Source: Trypanosoma brucei gambiense DAL972
Lineage: Eukaryota; Euglenozoa; Kinetoplastea; Trypanosomatida; Trypanosomatidae
Direction of reading: 5' to 3'
NCBI RefSeq assembly: GCF_000210295.1
Contig: NC_026744.1
Coordinates: 124,001 to 188,000 of the forward strand
Length of the DNA: 64,000 bases
The first letter of the stretch is position 1, and every line of letters starts with the position of its first letter. The notes under the pieces were generated by a model. It was not told where the DNA came from, did not search any database, and saw nothing but the letters and a program-made list of their open reading frames with translations. A program made the position numbers and the translations under genes. Below are positions 46,401 through 56,401 of this stretch, piece by piece.

Positions 46401-48491
46401 ACACGTTCACGTGTTTGACATATCGGGGGGGGGGATGCAGTATTTTTGTGATAATGGGAAATAAGAATATGAAACAAAGTGAGTGCGGGAGGAGGCATCA
46501 GGTCAAAATAGAGGGGAAGATAAGCTAAATAACTAATGATGAATGTGATTAGACAATGAGGATGGGACGATATCAATACATGTATATCAACTGGGAGACC
46601 CTTCTGTGTGATGTGATCACTTGGTTGACTGTTTGCCCGTTTGGTGTGTTTTTGCTTTCTGCATGGACAAAGAGAAAAGATGGGGAAAAAAGAAGCCGCA
46701 ACGCATCTGATATGTCGTGTGTCATGTTTTTAAGCCACCGCGTCTCTGCAGGGGATGACAGGGGTCAAAAGTACTTGGCGCCGGTGTCTCGGCTGGTGCC
46801 CACGGATTTTTCTTTTGTATCGACCACCTTCCCTCCCTCCCTCTACCTCGCGCTCCGTTTTTATCTGAACCCATTTTTTTTTTTTTTTTGAGCTCCCTAT
46901 TTTTGGGCATACCAGAGAGGTGAAGGAACGAAAACGAAAACGGCAAAAGCGAGTGATATGCCTGTTGATGAGGGGTTGCTCAGTTTACTGTTTCCTTTAG
47001 TTATTACTGGGGAAAGTTTTTTACTTTGTATTCCGGGGCTTTCGCCTTTTCAGTTTTCTGCTTCCAGTGACCCATTGCCCAGAAGCCGTTCTTAACATTA
47101 TCAGTATTATCATTACCTTCTCTTTTCCTGAAGACTGTATTGGTATTAAGTACATTCTTGTGTTTTTTTTTCCTCCTTGCTTACCCCCTCCACTACAGTT
47201 ACTTCTGCTATCATATATATTTATATATACATATATTGTTGTATTTCCATACATCTCTGCCCTGGCTCTTTCACCTCGAACTCCGTTTTTATCTACGCAA
47301 GAAACATTGTCGGTTCGTTGTCCATTTGTACCTTTTCGGCACGAGAGTCAAGGGGGACTGCCGTGGTTGAAACAGTTGAGTAAGAATGGAACGAAATGGA
47401 GAAGGTGATGCGAGAGTGTATCTTGAAGGGCTACGCGCGTATTGCCGGCAACTACAGAGTGCCAGACTTAAAGAGAAAAAAACTGGTAGTGCAGACGTTT
47501 ATACATGTATATGCACAAAAACACACGTATTTCCCTTCTTGTTTTAAAAAATGCTTGCGTTGTGTATATTTGTATATATATACGTATATACATTTTTCTG
47601 AGAGCGTTGTTCCACGCTAGCGTTCCAATGTCTCCACAATATCCCATGTTCCCCTTTGTTTTATTTGCTTCCTTTTTACTCCATTTTTTGTCAAAGAATT
47701 CTTATATATAAATATATATTTTTCAACCCCAGCTTTTTCTTTTGTAAAAGCTGTTATGTTTACCTCATAGCAACTCGTGCGCGGGCGGCCCCTTCTGCAG
47801 GCCCTAGTCGCCCGTGGTTACTTTTTTTTGTTTAACCTACCAACTGTTCCGTAGTTTTCCTTTCTCATTTGTTTCTCCACCTTTCCTTCTCTCTCGCGTG
47901 ATGTTAACGTCTGTTCTCTAAGGATATGTATAGTAAGAACAATGGCCCAGGTAACAGCAGCAAAGGTATGAGCAGGAAATGCTCCTTTTGCCATAACCCA
48001 ACCGCTCAGGAATATCGCGGCAGTATTAACAAAAAATAAAGCCCTCATTATTGTTCTGTCCAGAAGTTGGCTGTGATAAGTTGTGCAGAGGGGGAAGTGC
48101 TCTTGTGTTATATTACGCATATGTTTGTTTGTTTGTGTGTGTGTGTTTGTGCTAATCCGCTGGTTGTTGAGGTTCTGCTTGACTACATCGCCCCGTTGTT
48201 GCTGGTTGTGGATGGGATTTGGCGAATTGACGACCTTAAAGGGTGAATATTAGTGAAACAAGATAGTGTTTGAATGTCACTCATGCCAACTTTTCTTCCA
48301 GACCTCTTTGAATTCCCTTTTGTTTTTTTAAATCCTTCTATCCCCCCTTTTTTGTAAGAGACGAACATAGTAGTTTTGTTGCACTGGCCAAGTGCGGCAG
48401 CAAGCGTGACTTTTTTTTTTTTAAAGTTTCGGCTGATTTGTACAGAGGTGCTTGGGAAAGTGGACAGTTATACGGTACTAGAACCTGCCGC
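43492..48491. other. 5-kb gene-poor region, T-rich
   Basis: No gene with family support. The plus strand is very T-rich with many acceptor-like tract-plus-AG sites, a 10-base G tract at 46425-46434 and AT runs near 47216-47240 and 47565-47592. It must contain the cyclin 3' UTR and the kinase leader (T tract 48411-48422, AG 48444-48445). Small frames behind acceptor-like sites, such as 44486-44746 with two hydrophobic segments, are discussed as findings. Confidence 0.5.
48411..48445 (+). promoter_or_regulatory. Predicted spliced-leader acceptor for the protein kinase
   Basis: A T-rich tract (48411-48422, then tttcggctgatttgtac) ends in AG at 48444-48445. The leader to ATG 48492 would be 46 bases. 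Confidence 0.6.
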
Positions 48492-50165
48492 ATGCCCTTG
48501 AATTCATCTCACCGCGAGCGTGTTTCTGTCGGCGGCTTAACTCCATGTATCAAAAAAGCAACTGTCACGGCGCCTGAAACGGCCTTTACGAGCCACGGCG
48601 GAGGTCATCGGGTGCTGGATGTTGCGGCGTCGGGGAGTGAAGGATTGCACCCCGACTCTGGGGAGGGGCAGCGCCTGCATCCAATGAGTGATTTTGGGAG
48701 TCTTTACAAAGTGCGCAGACAACTTGGCAGTGGAGGATACAGCGTTGTATTTGAGGTTGTCGATTGCATTACTCACGAGCGAAAGGCAGCAAAATTTGTC
48801 GTTGGAAAGGTGGAGCGCCGGGCTGCGCGTGCCCGTCTTACTGGCCCACTGGAGTTGAGGCTGCACGGTGATGGGAGAAACGGTGATAGACGGAAGGTAA
48901 GTAGTATCGGCGGGTTGGAGAAGGCACGGAGTGCCAACAGCCGGCCGACGGTCTCAGACTCGCTTGTCAAGGAGGTGGCGATGGGGTTAATGGCGCAACA
49001 CGCAAACCTTGTGCACACCAGTGACGTGTTTGTACACGACACGGAGGATCTTCGACGTCGCCTGCGGGAATATGCTCCACAGTTATCACTGGAAACGGTG
49101 CGGCGATCTGAGGGCGCTGGTCCGTATGACGTCGCACGGGGTGCTGCTTGCGGTGAATCACCGTCGAAATCGTGGCAACCTCACAGATTGCGCCAGCGGA
49201 GTGGTGGTAGTGGGAGCGATACCACTGCTTCGGTAAGAGGCGGGGATGCGCCAATTTTGCATGAGTGCAACACATCTTCGGCCGACCAGATCACACAAGG
49301 AGTGGAAACGGCTAAACGCTACCTGCAGGAAAGTCGGGTTCAATGCATACTAGTGATGGAGTTGTTGACCGGAAATGATCTGTTTACACTGGTGTCCCGC
49401 GGTCCGCTGAACGAAAGAATGGCTGCATCGTACATGTTTGACCTCTTTCTTGCCCTCCGGTATCTGCATAATCGTAACATTGTTCACCGTGATGTCAAGG
49501 TCGAGAACATGGCGCTTGACAGTGAGAACAGGGTTCGACTTATTGACTACGGTTTCTGTGAAGTATTACGGAGGTCAGGGGATGCCAACCCGAATGGTGT
49601 TGAGGGTAAGAACCCTGAGGGTTTGCTCACACAGTTTTGTGGTTCACACCATTATGTAGCTCCAGAAGTTATCACTAGTGCGTGGCTCACCCGACACGGA
49701 TCGAAGAATAGCGAAACAACCACTCACTCGGGTGTGAGCCTGCCGCCCATTGCACAACTATCTGCTACCGGAGCCCCGCCTCCGAAAGAGAGCGTGGAGG
49801 GTTGTGTCGTTGGCCGGCAGAATGTGGGATCTGCTGGGGCCCTTCGTACGCACCTAACCCGAAGGGGTGTAGGGTATGGCCTCTCTGCCGACATTTGGTC
49901 TGCGGGTATTGTAATGTTCGTGTTGCTGCACTCAGCATTCCCATACCATGACGAGCGCCGCAGTAGGCTCCTTAAAATGATCGTATCCAACAAACGGTCA
50001 TTGGGGAGCGCGTCGCGTTTAAGCAGTGATGCAAGGGATCTACTGCGAAAGTTGCTCACTCACGATGCCAGTCGGCGTCCGCCGGTAAATGAGGTATTGG
50101 AACACTGTTGGTTTAGAAAACAATTAGGAGAAAAGGTGGGAGGGAAACTATCGCTCGTGGCGTAA
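48492..50165 (+). CDS. CAMK-like serine/threonine protein kinase with large insertions
   Basis: A 557-residue protein kinase. Glycine loop GSGGYSVVFEV (79-89); AAKFV with catalytic K101; an insertion of about 175 residues between the N-lobe strands and the hinge (LVMELLTGNDLF, near 285-297); HRDVKVEN with the catalytic Asp near 333; DYG instead of DFG at about 352; FCGSHHYVAPEV activation segment; another insertion of about 75 residues before SADIWSAGIVMFVLL; and a C-lobe ending in DLLRKLLTHDASRRP. HRDVKVEN and GS.HYVAPEV fit the CAMK/SNF1-like groups. All catalytic residues are present, so it should be active. The long insertions are Ser/Gly/Arg-rich and probably surface loops. The frame can be extended 18 codons to a TTG; ATG 48492 is used. 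Targets are unknown. Confidence 0.93.
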   Translation: MPLNSSHRERVSVGGLTPCIKKATVTAPETAFTSHGGGHRVLDVAASGSEGLHPDSGEGQRLHPMSDFGSLYKVRRQLGSGGYSVVFEVVDCITHERKAAKFVVGKVERRAARARLTGPLELRLHGDGRNGDRRKVSSIGGLEKARSANSRPTVSDSLVKEVAMGLMAQHANLVHTSDVFVHDTEDLRRRLREYAPQLSLETVRRSEGAGPYDVARGAACGESPSKSWQPHRLRQRSGGSGSDTTASVRGGDAPILHECNTSSADQITQGVETAKRYLQESRVQCILVMELLTGNDLFTLVSRGPLNERMAASYMFDLFLALRYLHNRNIVHRDVKVENMALDSENRVRLIDYGFCEVLRRSGDANPNGVEGKNPEGLLTQFCGSHHYVAPEVITSAWLTRHGSKNSETTTHSGVSLPPIAQLSATGAPPPKESVEGCVVGRQNVGSAGALRTHLTRRGVGYGLSADIWSAGIVMFVLLHSAFPYHDERRSRLLKMIVSNKRSLGSASRLSSDARDLLRKLLTHDASRRPPVNEVLEHCWFRKQLGEKVGGKLSLVA

Positions 50166-51304
50166 AGCGATGAGGCAAGTGGGTTCGTTTGTGTATTTCC
50201 TTCACTGGCTGCTAAGGGCGGCCTTCTCTCAAGTTTTGTTGCCCTCTCCCCAGTTTTTGTGATTATAGTAATGTATAATGAAAAGAGTGGGGTAAGCTTG
50301 TGCTCGTGCATGCTGTTTATTTTTATATTAATGAGACGTCTTTTTTTTTTGGCTGAGGAACGATTCCCCCCCTTAAATGTCGCTGGTACCGTTACGTTTC
50401 TGGAGGAGTACTGCAGATATTATTTAATACAGCGTTTTTTTTCTTTCTAAAAAGTGTTCTTTTTCCTTTGCTTTCCGCAGCCAAAAATTCCCCTCTATGA
50501 TCGCCATTTGATCCGTTTCATTTGTTCTACCCCCACTCGTTTCTTCTCCCTTTCCTCTCCCCTCTTCTTTTTTTTTTTGTGATACCTCCCGCTTGTTTTG
50601 CGGGCCAATCGCTTCCCAAAGCGCAGTTTTTGTAATGGAGAAAAGGGGGAGGGAGACAGTATAGTGATCGATTTGCGGCGGCGAAAGCTCCCCTGTGGTG
50701 GGGTTACAACCACTTTTTCTGTTAATATAAGTTTTTTTTTTGTACCATGAAGCGTGGACGTTACTTCTCTCGTTCACTTCAGGTGAGAGTGCGTATGCGA
50801 GCTCGTTTTCACACACACACACACCCACGTGTGGGTGTGTGTGTATCCTAGTAATGACACTAATATGCGTTGTTTTCATTTCCTTTCTGATCCAGTGTAT
50901 TATTGCGGTTTAACTTGCATTGGTGTGCATTATCCCTGAGTATATTTATACCTTTAGTTCTCCTCTGTTTCCGCATATGATTTTCTCTTCTTGTGTAACT
51001 TGTGGATGGGAAGTAAGGCGACTTCATCAGAGTATTGGTTGGCCGGTAAACACGCTGTGTGTAGAGATACATAAGTACACCGAATATACCGTGTGCAAAT
51101 TGTTTCTGTTCATAATCGGCGACACTGCTCGGGGCAAGGGTTGGTGTTCGTTAGGCCAAGTCGCAACACAAACTGTCGCATAACCGGCAGCAGAACAACC
51201 AACAAGTAAGAGAGGGGAAATAGAAGGGTAAGGCGAGTGCGTAGCATCTGAGGAAGTAAAGTAAGAGACTTCACACATACACCCCTAAAAAACCAGGACG
51301 AACT
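50166..51304. other. Intergenic spacer with CA/TG inverted repeat
   Basis: This is the kinase 3' UTR and the prefoldin leader, with long T tracts on the plus strand (about 50341-50349 and 50568-50578). No other gene is supported; frames at 50424-50879 on the minus strand are antisense to the unit. Confidence 0.55.
50811..50844. repeat. Near-perfect CA/TG palindrome with CCCAC-GT-GTGGG centre
   Basis: Left arm 50815-50828 and right arm 50831-50844 are exact reverse complements (14 bp) separated by two bases; the CA run extends left to 50811. In RNA it would make a stable hairpin; in DNA it could form a cruciform or Z-DNA. Confidence 0.9.
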
Positions 51305-51679
51305 ATGTCGCTGCTGAAGGGAAAGGAGGTGGAAGTCACACAAGACGACCAGCGCCGCATCTGCATTTTTGCTCGTATGCACCGTCGACGGAAGGAGCTT
51401 ACTGCCACCATTACGAGGTTGAAGGAGCAGGCGGCTAAGTTGAGTGATGCCTCTGATGAACTTATGATAGCCGATGGGGCAATGTATTTGTTCGGTGAGA
51501 CATTCGTGGCCATCGATAACGATGAGGCGGGTGAATGGCTGGCGAAGGAACAGGCGCAACTTCAGCGGGATCAGGAAACAACAGAGGAAGAATTAAAGCT
51601 TGTTGAGAGTCAACTGAGCGACCTGAAAGCGAAACTGTACGCCTCGCTTGGTAGTCAAGTGTATCTTGAAGACGAATAG
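51305..51679 (+). CDS. PFDN4: Prefoldin subunit 4 (beta class)
   Basis: A 124-residue protein with the beta-prefoldin plan: helix 1 starting VTQDDQRRICIFARMHRRRKEL, a central beta-hairpin segment (DASDELMIADGAMYLFGETFVAI; PFDN4 has DA.DDIMLAD...IGDVF), and helix 2 ending LSDLKAKLYASLGSQVYLE (PFDN4: LADLKVQLYAKFGSNINLE). Prefoldin is a cytosolic hexamer that hands nascent tubulin and actin to the CCT chaperonin, important in a cell built on microtubules. Length is normal for the family. Confidence 0.95.
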   Translation: MSLLKGKEVEVTQDDQRRICIFARMHRRRKELTATITRLKEQAAKLSDASDELMIADGAMYLFGETFVAIDNDEAGEWLAKEQAQLQRDQETTEEELKLVESQLSDLKAKLYASLGSQVYLEDE

Positions 51680-52304
51680 AGCAGCTGAACACATTACAGG
51701 GGGAATTAAAAAGAAGGGAGAGTTAACAGCGTACGTCTTGTACCCGCAGATGCCAGTCGCCCTTCAGCGGACATGCATACAGAGCAAATAAACTAACATC
51801 CTTGTTGATTTCTCTCCCGCCACTGCCGCTAATTCCCTTTCTAACGGGTTTACCGTATGGAGAGATTTAATTACTGTTGATACCGCCGTCAAACTCAGTG
51901 CGGTAGCACAACAATTTTGGTGTACCTGTTTATTTTTTCCCTTCTTGGTGATGCTCATTAATTTCCATTTGTTGCCGCCGACTCTACTCTTTTTTTCTTT
52001 TTCTCGGTCCTCGAAGGTTTTGTGTTTATAATTATTGTTATTATTCTGTAGTGAACGCGCGAGGCGAACAGGATTACTCAACAGGAAAGATACAAGAAGC
52101 CAAGCAGACCTAAAAGAGGGGAAGGGTAACACAGGTCCAGCGAGGAGCGATTTAGCGGCAGCGAATAAATAGCGAGTGGAAGCGAGGGTGCAAAAACGTC
52201 ATTGTTGGCATAAAGTCTATACCTGAAGACAAGCGGCGGCTGTGGCTCTCAGCCGTTGAACGTGTGGCTTTAACTCGTCGTCGTCAACCCGCCTTCTTGC
52301 TTAG
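51680..52304. other. Intergenic spacer
   Basis: This is the prefoldin 3' UTR and the leader of the TPR/beta-barrel gene. The T/C-rich stretch around 51930-52020 may serve splicing. Nothing else was recognised. Confidence 0.55.
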
Positions 52305-54695
52305 ATGGAGCCGATGGAGCAACCACCTGAGCAGATGCTTGATGTTATTCGCCGCGCTTATGACAGCGTATACTTGTATGGCAACTGCTATGCTGGCATC
52401 AAGGTGGCCACGTCAGCGCTTAATAGTGGTTGTGTAGATGAATGTGACTTGTCAGTCAGCGAAAATACCGCAGCGTCATCAACAGAGCACTCTGGTGGCC
52501 TTTCGGGGGTTCGGCTTAGCGACTCTTCAACACAAAGTTGCAAGACTAATAATTCTTCCCTTGCAGTTGCGTCAACGAAAGCTCAGAGGGGTTCCACGTC
52601 CATGTCCAATAGCGTATTGGGGGCATTAGGGAGCGGAGTAAATGTAAAAGATGCAACCGTACCGATGACGCTCAACAGGTTACAGGAATTTCACTTACTG
52701 CTCCTCCGAGCTGAGGGGTACTCCGGAGTGCGGCAGCATGAAAAGGCACTGAAGGACGCGGAGGCGGCCATTAGGATTTCCGGCGGGCGCTCCGCTGAGG
52801 CTCACTTTATTCTTGGTAGGGAACTTCTCCGCCTTTACCGTCTGGAGGAATCCGTGGCGGCTTTTCAAACCGCGGAGTTACTTCTCCCAGCTTTGGCAGT
52901 GGACGGTGTTCCCTTTCCTAGGGAGACCGACGATGAGGAGTTTTGGGCGCAGCGCGGGTACAGGTTACAGGACGCTGAGGAACTAAAGTTGAAGCGGCTG
53001 GAGGTTGAGGCGGAGGAGCAGCAGGCACGGGCGTGGCGGGCCTTGGAGTGTAACTCTTCAGGTAACGCAGCCGGAACGAGGCAAAGGTTTCTGGAACCTC
53101 CTTTCTTAGCATTGAAGGATGTCAAATGTGGTTACCCTAACCTTATGAAATGGAGGCAGCTTTCCCGTGAGGCGGGCGCGCTTTTGTCAGCGCACACGTC
53201 CCATGTGTTTTCTGGAAGTTACCTTCAACCAACGATGGCTTTTATGGAGCGTAGGATCAGTTCGGTGCGGAATGGGTCCGTGGTTTGCATCCACAACACG
53301 ACTTCATACCCTTTGAAGTGGGTGGGCAGTTGGTTCCCCGACTGCGGCTTTCACGCGAATATGACTTTTCCTCAAGTCATTGAATCTGGAAATTGCGGCG
53401 TGGCGTTGCTCCAACCCAAGGGATGGGGTGGCTATGTCGGTTACGTTTGTTATCGGGTGGCGGAATGTGGTATATGTTGCTTTTTTTGCGTTGAGAGCAC
53501 CTTCATGGGGTCTGTTCGATGTGGAGTTCGTTTTTCTTCACCATACAGGATTGAGGAGCTCGGTGATGGTGACCCCGACGACGCTGCGCTGAAGGAGTTT
53601 ATGAACTTTAAACTACCCAACTCCAGCGTGTGGCTTCCCTCCCACACCACGGCGCCCCCAGTGAATCGCCGGCTGAAGGCATGGAGCGCCGTTTCCGAGG
53701 GCAATCGGTCGAGTGTGTTTACTGTTGCTGAGGTTCTTCCCATAGGCCTCCGTGCGGTGGAACTGCTAACTGCGCTTGAGTATGCTGGACCAATGGTGCT
53801 GAAAAAGTTAAGTGCCGTCAGTCAGCGTTACCGTTCGTTGGTCAACGGCCTACCACCACCGATGTTTCACAGTCCGGGTCGCATTCTCTACCCGGACTAT
53901 TGCCTCCGAGGCGACCGTGTCAGGTCCCCATGGACTGTGCTGGACCAAGACACCGTGAGGTGGTTTTTTCTGAATGAGGGGATCGTGGGTAATAGAGAGA
54001 GGTGTGTTTTGGCTGATTCAACTCATATGACAAGTGGCATACTGCGCTTCACGAGAGAAAAGGGTGGATCTATGGATGCAAAGGTGTACTATGGCGATGG
54101 GTGTTCGCTTATCGCACAGGTTAAAGGTAGTTGGATACCTTTTAGCAGCACGCTGTCATTTATTAGCTCCACGGGTCGTACCTTTGCCACTTGTTACCTC
54201 AACCACAGCTCGCAGCTGACGCTTTCGTGGGGTAGTGCAGGTGCCAAGAGTAAACCGGAGGATGTGGAGTACGTTATGGAGCGCCGGGAGGCACGTGCAG
54301 AGACGGGGAATTGGCGCTCCGCTTCAGCAGTGGGTAAAGTAGCAGGTCCTATGGGTGTTACCGGTGGTGATGATACCTCTGGCACGAGGTCTCGTGTTGG
54401 CCGTTCATCTGGTCAGGGTTCTACCAATTCTCATTCATCCAACACCGGTACAAGGTTTGGCGCTGTTGAGGCGTACACCGTTCGGCGTGTGTCACGACGA
54501 GGTGGTGATTCGGCCATTGAGTTAAGTTCTTCCGGTGCTGGTGGTGGTGAGACGGTGGGAGAAGTGATATTTAGTACCGCAAAAGGTGGAACACCGATGA
54601 AAGGTGCCTCGATTTGCGAGGTGCATCTTTACCCTGGGGTTGACGCATTGTTGCTGTCGTTGATGGCTTACTGCCGCTTTAATTGGGAGCAGTAG
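52305..54695 (+). CDS. TPR protein with two C-terminal beta-rich domains, tubby/scramblase-like candidate
   Basis: A 796-residue protein. Residues about 10-35 and 125-205 are TPR-like helical pairs (YLYGNCYAGIKVATSAL; LLRAEGYSGVRQHEKALKDA; AHFILGRELLRLYRLEESVA), separated by a Ser-rich insert. A first beta-rich domain (about 320-420) has SVVCIHNTTSYPLKWVGSWF, then GWGGYVGYVCYRVAECGICC. A final domain (about 535-796) runs from IGLRAVELL and YPDYCLRGD through several beta strands (GILRFTREKGG, AKVYYGDGCSL, TFATCYLNHS) with a Gly/Ser-rich insert, and ends EVHLYPGVDALLLSLMAYC. A beta barrel closed by a buried hydrophobic helix with 'VDALLLSLMAYC' resembles the scramblase/tubby-like/LURP1 fold. 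This is inference. No membrane helix is obvious apart from that segment. Not assigned to a named gene. Confidence 0.85.
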   Translation: MEPMEQPPEQMLDVIRRAYDSVYLYGNCYAGIKVATSALNSGCVDECDLSVSENTAASSTEHSGGLSGVRLSDSSTQSCKTNNSSLAVASTKAQRGSTSMSNSVLGALGSGVNVKDATVPMTLNRLQEFHLLLLRAEGYSGVRQHEKALKDAEAAIRISGGRSAEAHFILGRELLRLYRLEESVAAFQTAELLLPALAVDGVPFPRETDDEEFWAQRGYRLQDAEELKLKRLEVEAEEQQARAWRALECNSSGNAAGTRQRFLEPPFLALKDVKCGYPNLMKWRQLSREAGALLSAHTSHVFSGSYLQPTMAFMERRISSVRNGSVVCIHNTTSYPLKWVGSWFPDCGFHANMTFPQVIESGNCGVALLQPKGWGGYVGYVCYRVAECGICCFFCVESTFMGSVRCGVRFSSPYRIEELGDGDPDDAALKEFMNFKLPNSSVWLPSHTTAPPVNRRLKAWSAVSEGNRSSVFTVAEVLPIGLRAVELLTALEYAGPMVLKKLSAVSQRYRSLVNGLPPPMFHSPGRILYPDYCLRGDRVRSPWTVLDQDTVRWFFLNEGIVGNRERCVLADSTHMTSGILRFTREKGGSMDAKVYYGDGCSLIAQVKGSWIPFSSTLSFISSTGRTFATCYLNHSSQLTLSWGSAGAKSKPEDVEYVMERREARAETGNWRSASAVGKVAGPMGVTGGDDTSGTRSRVGRSSGQGSTNSHSSNTGTRFGAVEAYTVRRVSRRGGDSAIELSSSGAGGGETVGEVIFSTAKGGTPMKGASICEVHLYPGVDALLLSLMAYCRFNWEQ

Positions 54696-56401
54696 TGCTG
54701 CAACAACAATAATAGCTAATACTGCAGCGCTCCTGGTGTTGTGACTTTATCTATCTAGTTTCATTCTACATGTCTGTGGTGTGAGAAGGACAGTATTCGC
54801 TTGCGCCGCCTCTTTATCGTTTTAAGAGGCAATAGCGGGTTCTGTAGTGGCGGAGCGGGGGAAAGGGAAAGATAAAGGAAAAGCGACCGCGTCTGCTCCC
54901 TTCGTAGAGTGGATCGAACTCTGAAAACGGGTGCTCTTCGTTTTATTAGCTTTTGCTGTGTTGAAAATGGTACAGGTTGCGTCCGTTGTTTCTCCTTTTT
55001 TTTTTTTCAATCTCTTCCATTTGGTCGGTGCAATTACTTGTGTTCCTTTTTTTTTTTTTAAAAAAAGGCTGCGGTTAGTTTGTTTGCTTCTTTAAGGGCC
55101 TGGAAATGGAGCTAGCGGGTGATACTCTACTGACTTCGTTATCTGTCTCTTTTCTGTTTTGCATTCCGCACAGGGATTTTTTCTGTTTTTTCTTCTGTTC
55201 TACCGTCCCCACGCGTTTTACGTGTTTACCCGACCTCGTGCACGACCTTTTTGCTGACGCTGCGTGTGCAATTGTATGTACGTATTTTCATATGCTGCTT
55301 TGTTTGAAGTTCGGTGTTCTTTTTTTTTCTATTATTTCTTTTTTTTTTTTGGTGGTGGTGGCTTTTTTTTTCTTTTTCTCGTGCGTGGTTTCCACCGGTT
55401 GGGGTCCATATGCCCCAGTTTTGGTGGAACTATCGGATATACGTTACTTAGTTTGGAAGGGGGAGGGCAATACATGTCCCGCAGTGCCCGCCTTTTAACA
55501 GTTTGCCAAAAAAAAAAAGGAAAAGGGGAATCATTGTGCTAAACTCCAAGCTCAAGATGTTTGTGGTTGAGTGAAGTATATTGCCAGCTCTGTTATGTGG
55601 CAATTTTTCATCCAGTCGTACAATATGAAGAAGTGGGAAGGGCGAATGACATATAAAGGAGATGATAATTTTCGAATCTCCATTTGGTGTCGCCTCGGTT
55701 GGTCTCGAGTACTGAAGGGAGATGTGGTTTGATTCGCTCCATGTAGCTGCGGTTTCTCTTTTTTATTTTTGGTTGATTACGTGTTCTGATAAGTTGTTGC
55801 TCTTGATCCGTAATTTTCTTTTTTGAAACCAGTTTCTCGGTATCTTTGTGAGTGCAAGGAGTTCAGGAGCGACTCTCTTGACGGGTAAGGCAAGTTTAGT
55901 GTCGCCACGTACACAGTGCATATGGAGCCATTTTTTGACGGTTTCTTCTTTTTTTCTTTTGTTTGTGCACTCGTCACGCGCATCCGCACATCTACAAAAA
56001 TATGTATGCATGTGTATGTGCATGCGCGTGTGCGTGATGCTGTCAATGACGATGGTTGTGTGGGCACTTTTACCACGTGTTGACCCCGTTTCTGCCTCAT
56101 TCATCGTAGTTTGGCATGCCGAACAAATGTGTAGATGGGAGGGAAAACCTAAGAACAAAACGAAACCGAAGGGGAAACCGCAAACCTCCTTGGTCGTTTT
56201 TTATTTGTTTATTTTTATATCGTGACGTCAATGTCGTTAGTGAGTTTTTGAAATTGCTTTTTATTGTGCGTGCATTACCCCTTTCTCGTTTTTTCTCGTT
56301 AATTGATTCTCTGACTCCAGCGCAACCGCTGACTAGGGATAATTAAGCGGTTGCTCTTAGCGCTTCACCTGCGCCTCGCTTTCGTTTGAGTGCGACAGGT
56401 T
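54696..56401. other. 1.7-kb intergenic spacer
   Basis: This is the 3' UTR of the TPR/beta-barrel gene and the leader of the RhoGAP gene, with long T tracts. A 130-codon frame at 55106-55498 lies directly behind an acceptor-like site (AG 55095-55096) but is low-complexity and hydrophobic; it is listed as a finding. AG 56397-56398 is the likely RhoGAP acceptor. Confidence 0.55.
56363..56398 (+). promoter_or_regulatory. Predicted spliced-leader acceptor for the RhoGAP protein
   Basis: The tract ttcacctgcgcctcgctttc leads to gcgacAG (AG 56397-56398), 3 bases before ATG 56402. Confidence 0.6.
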
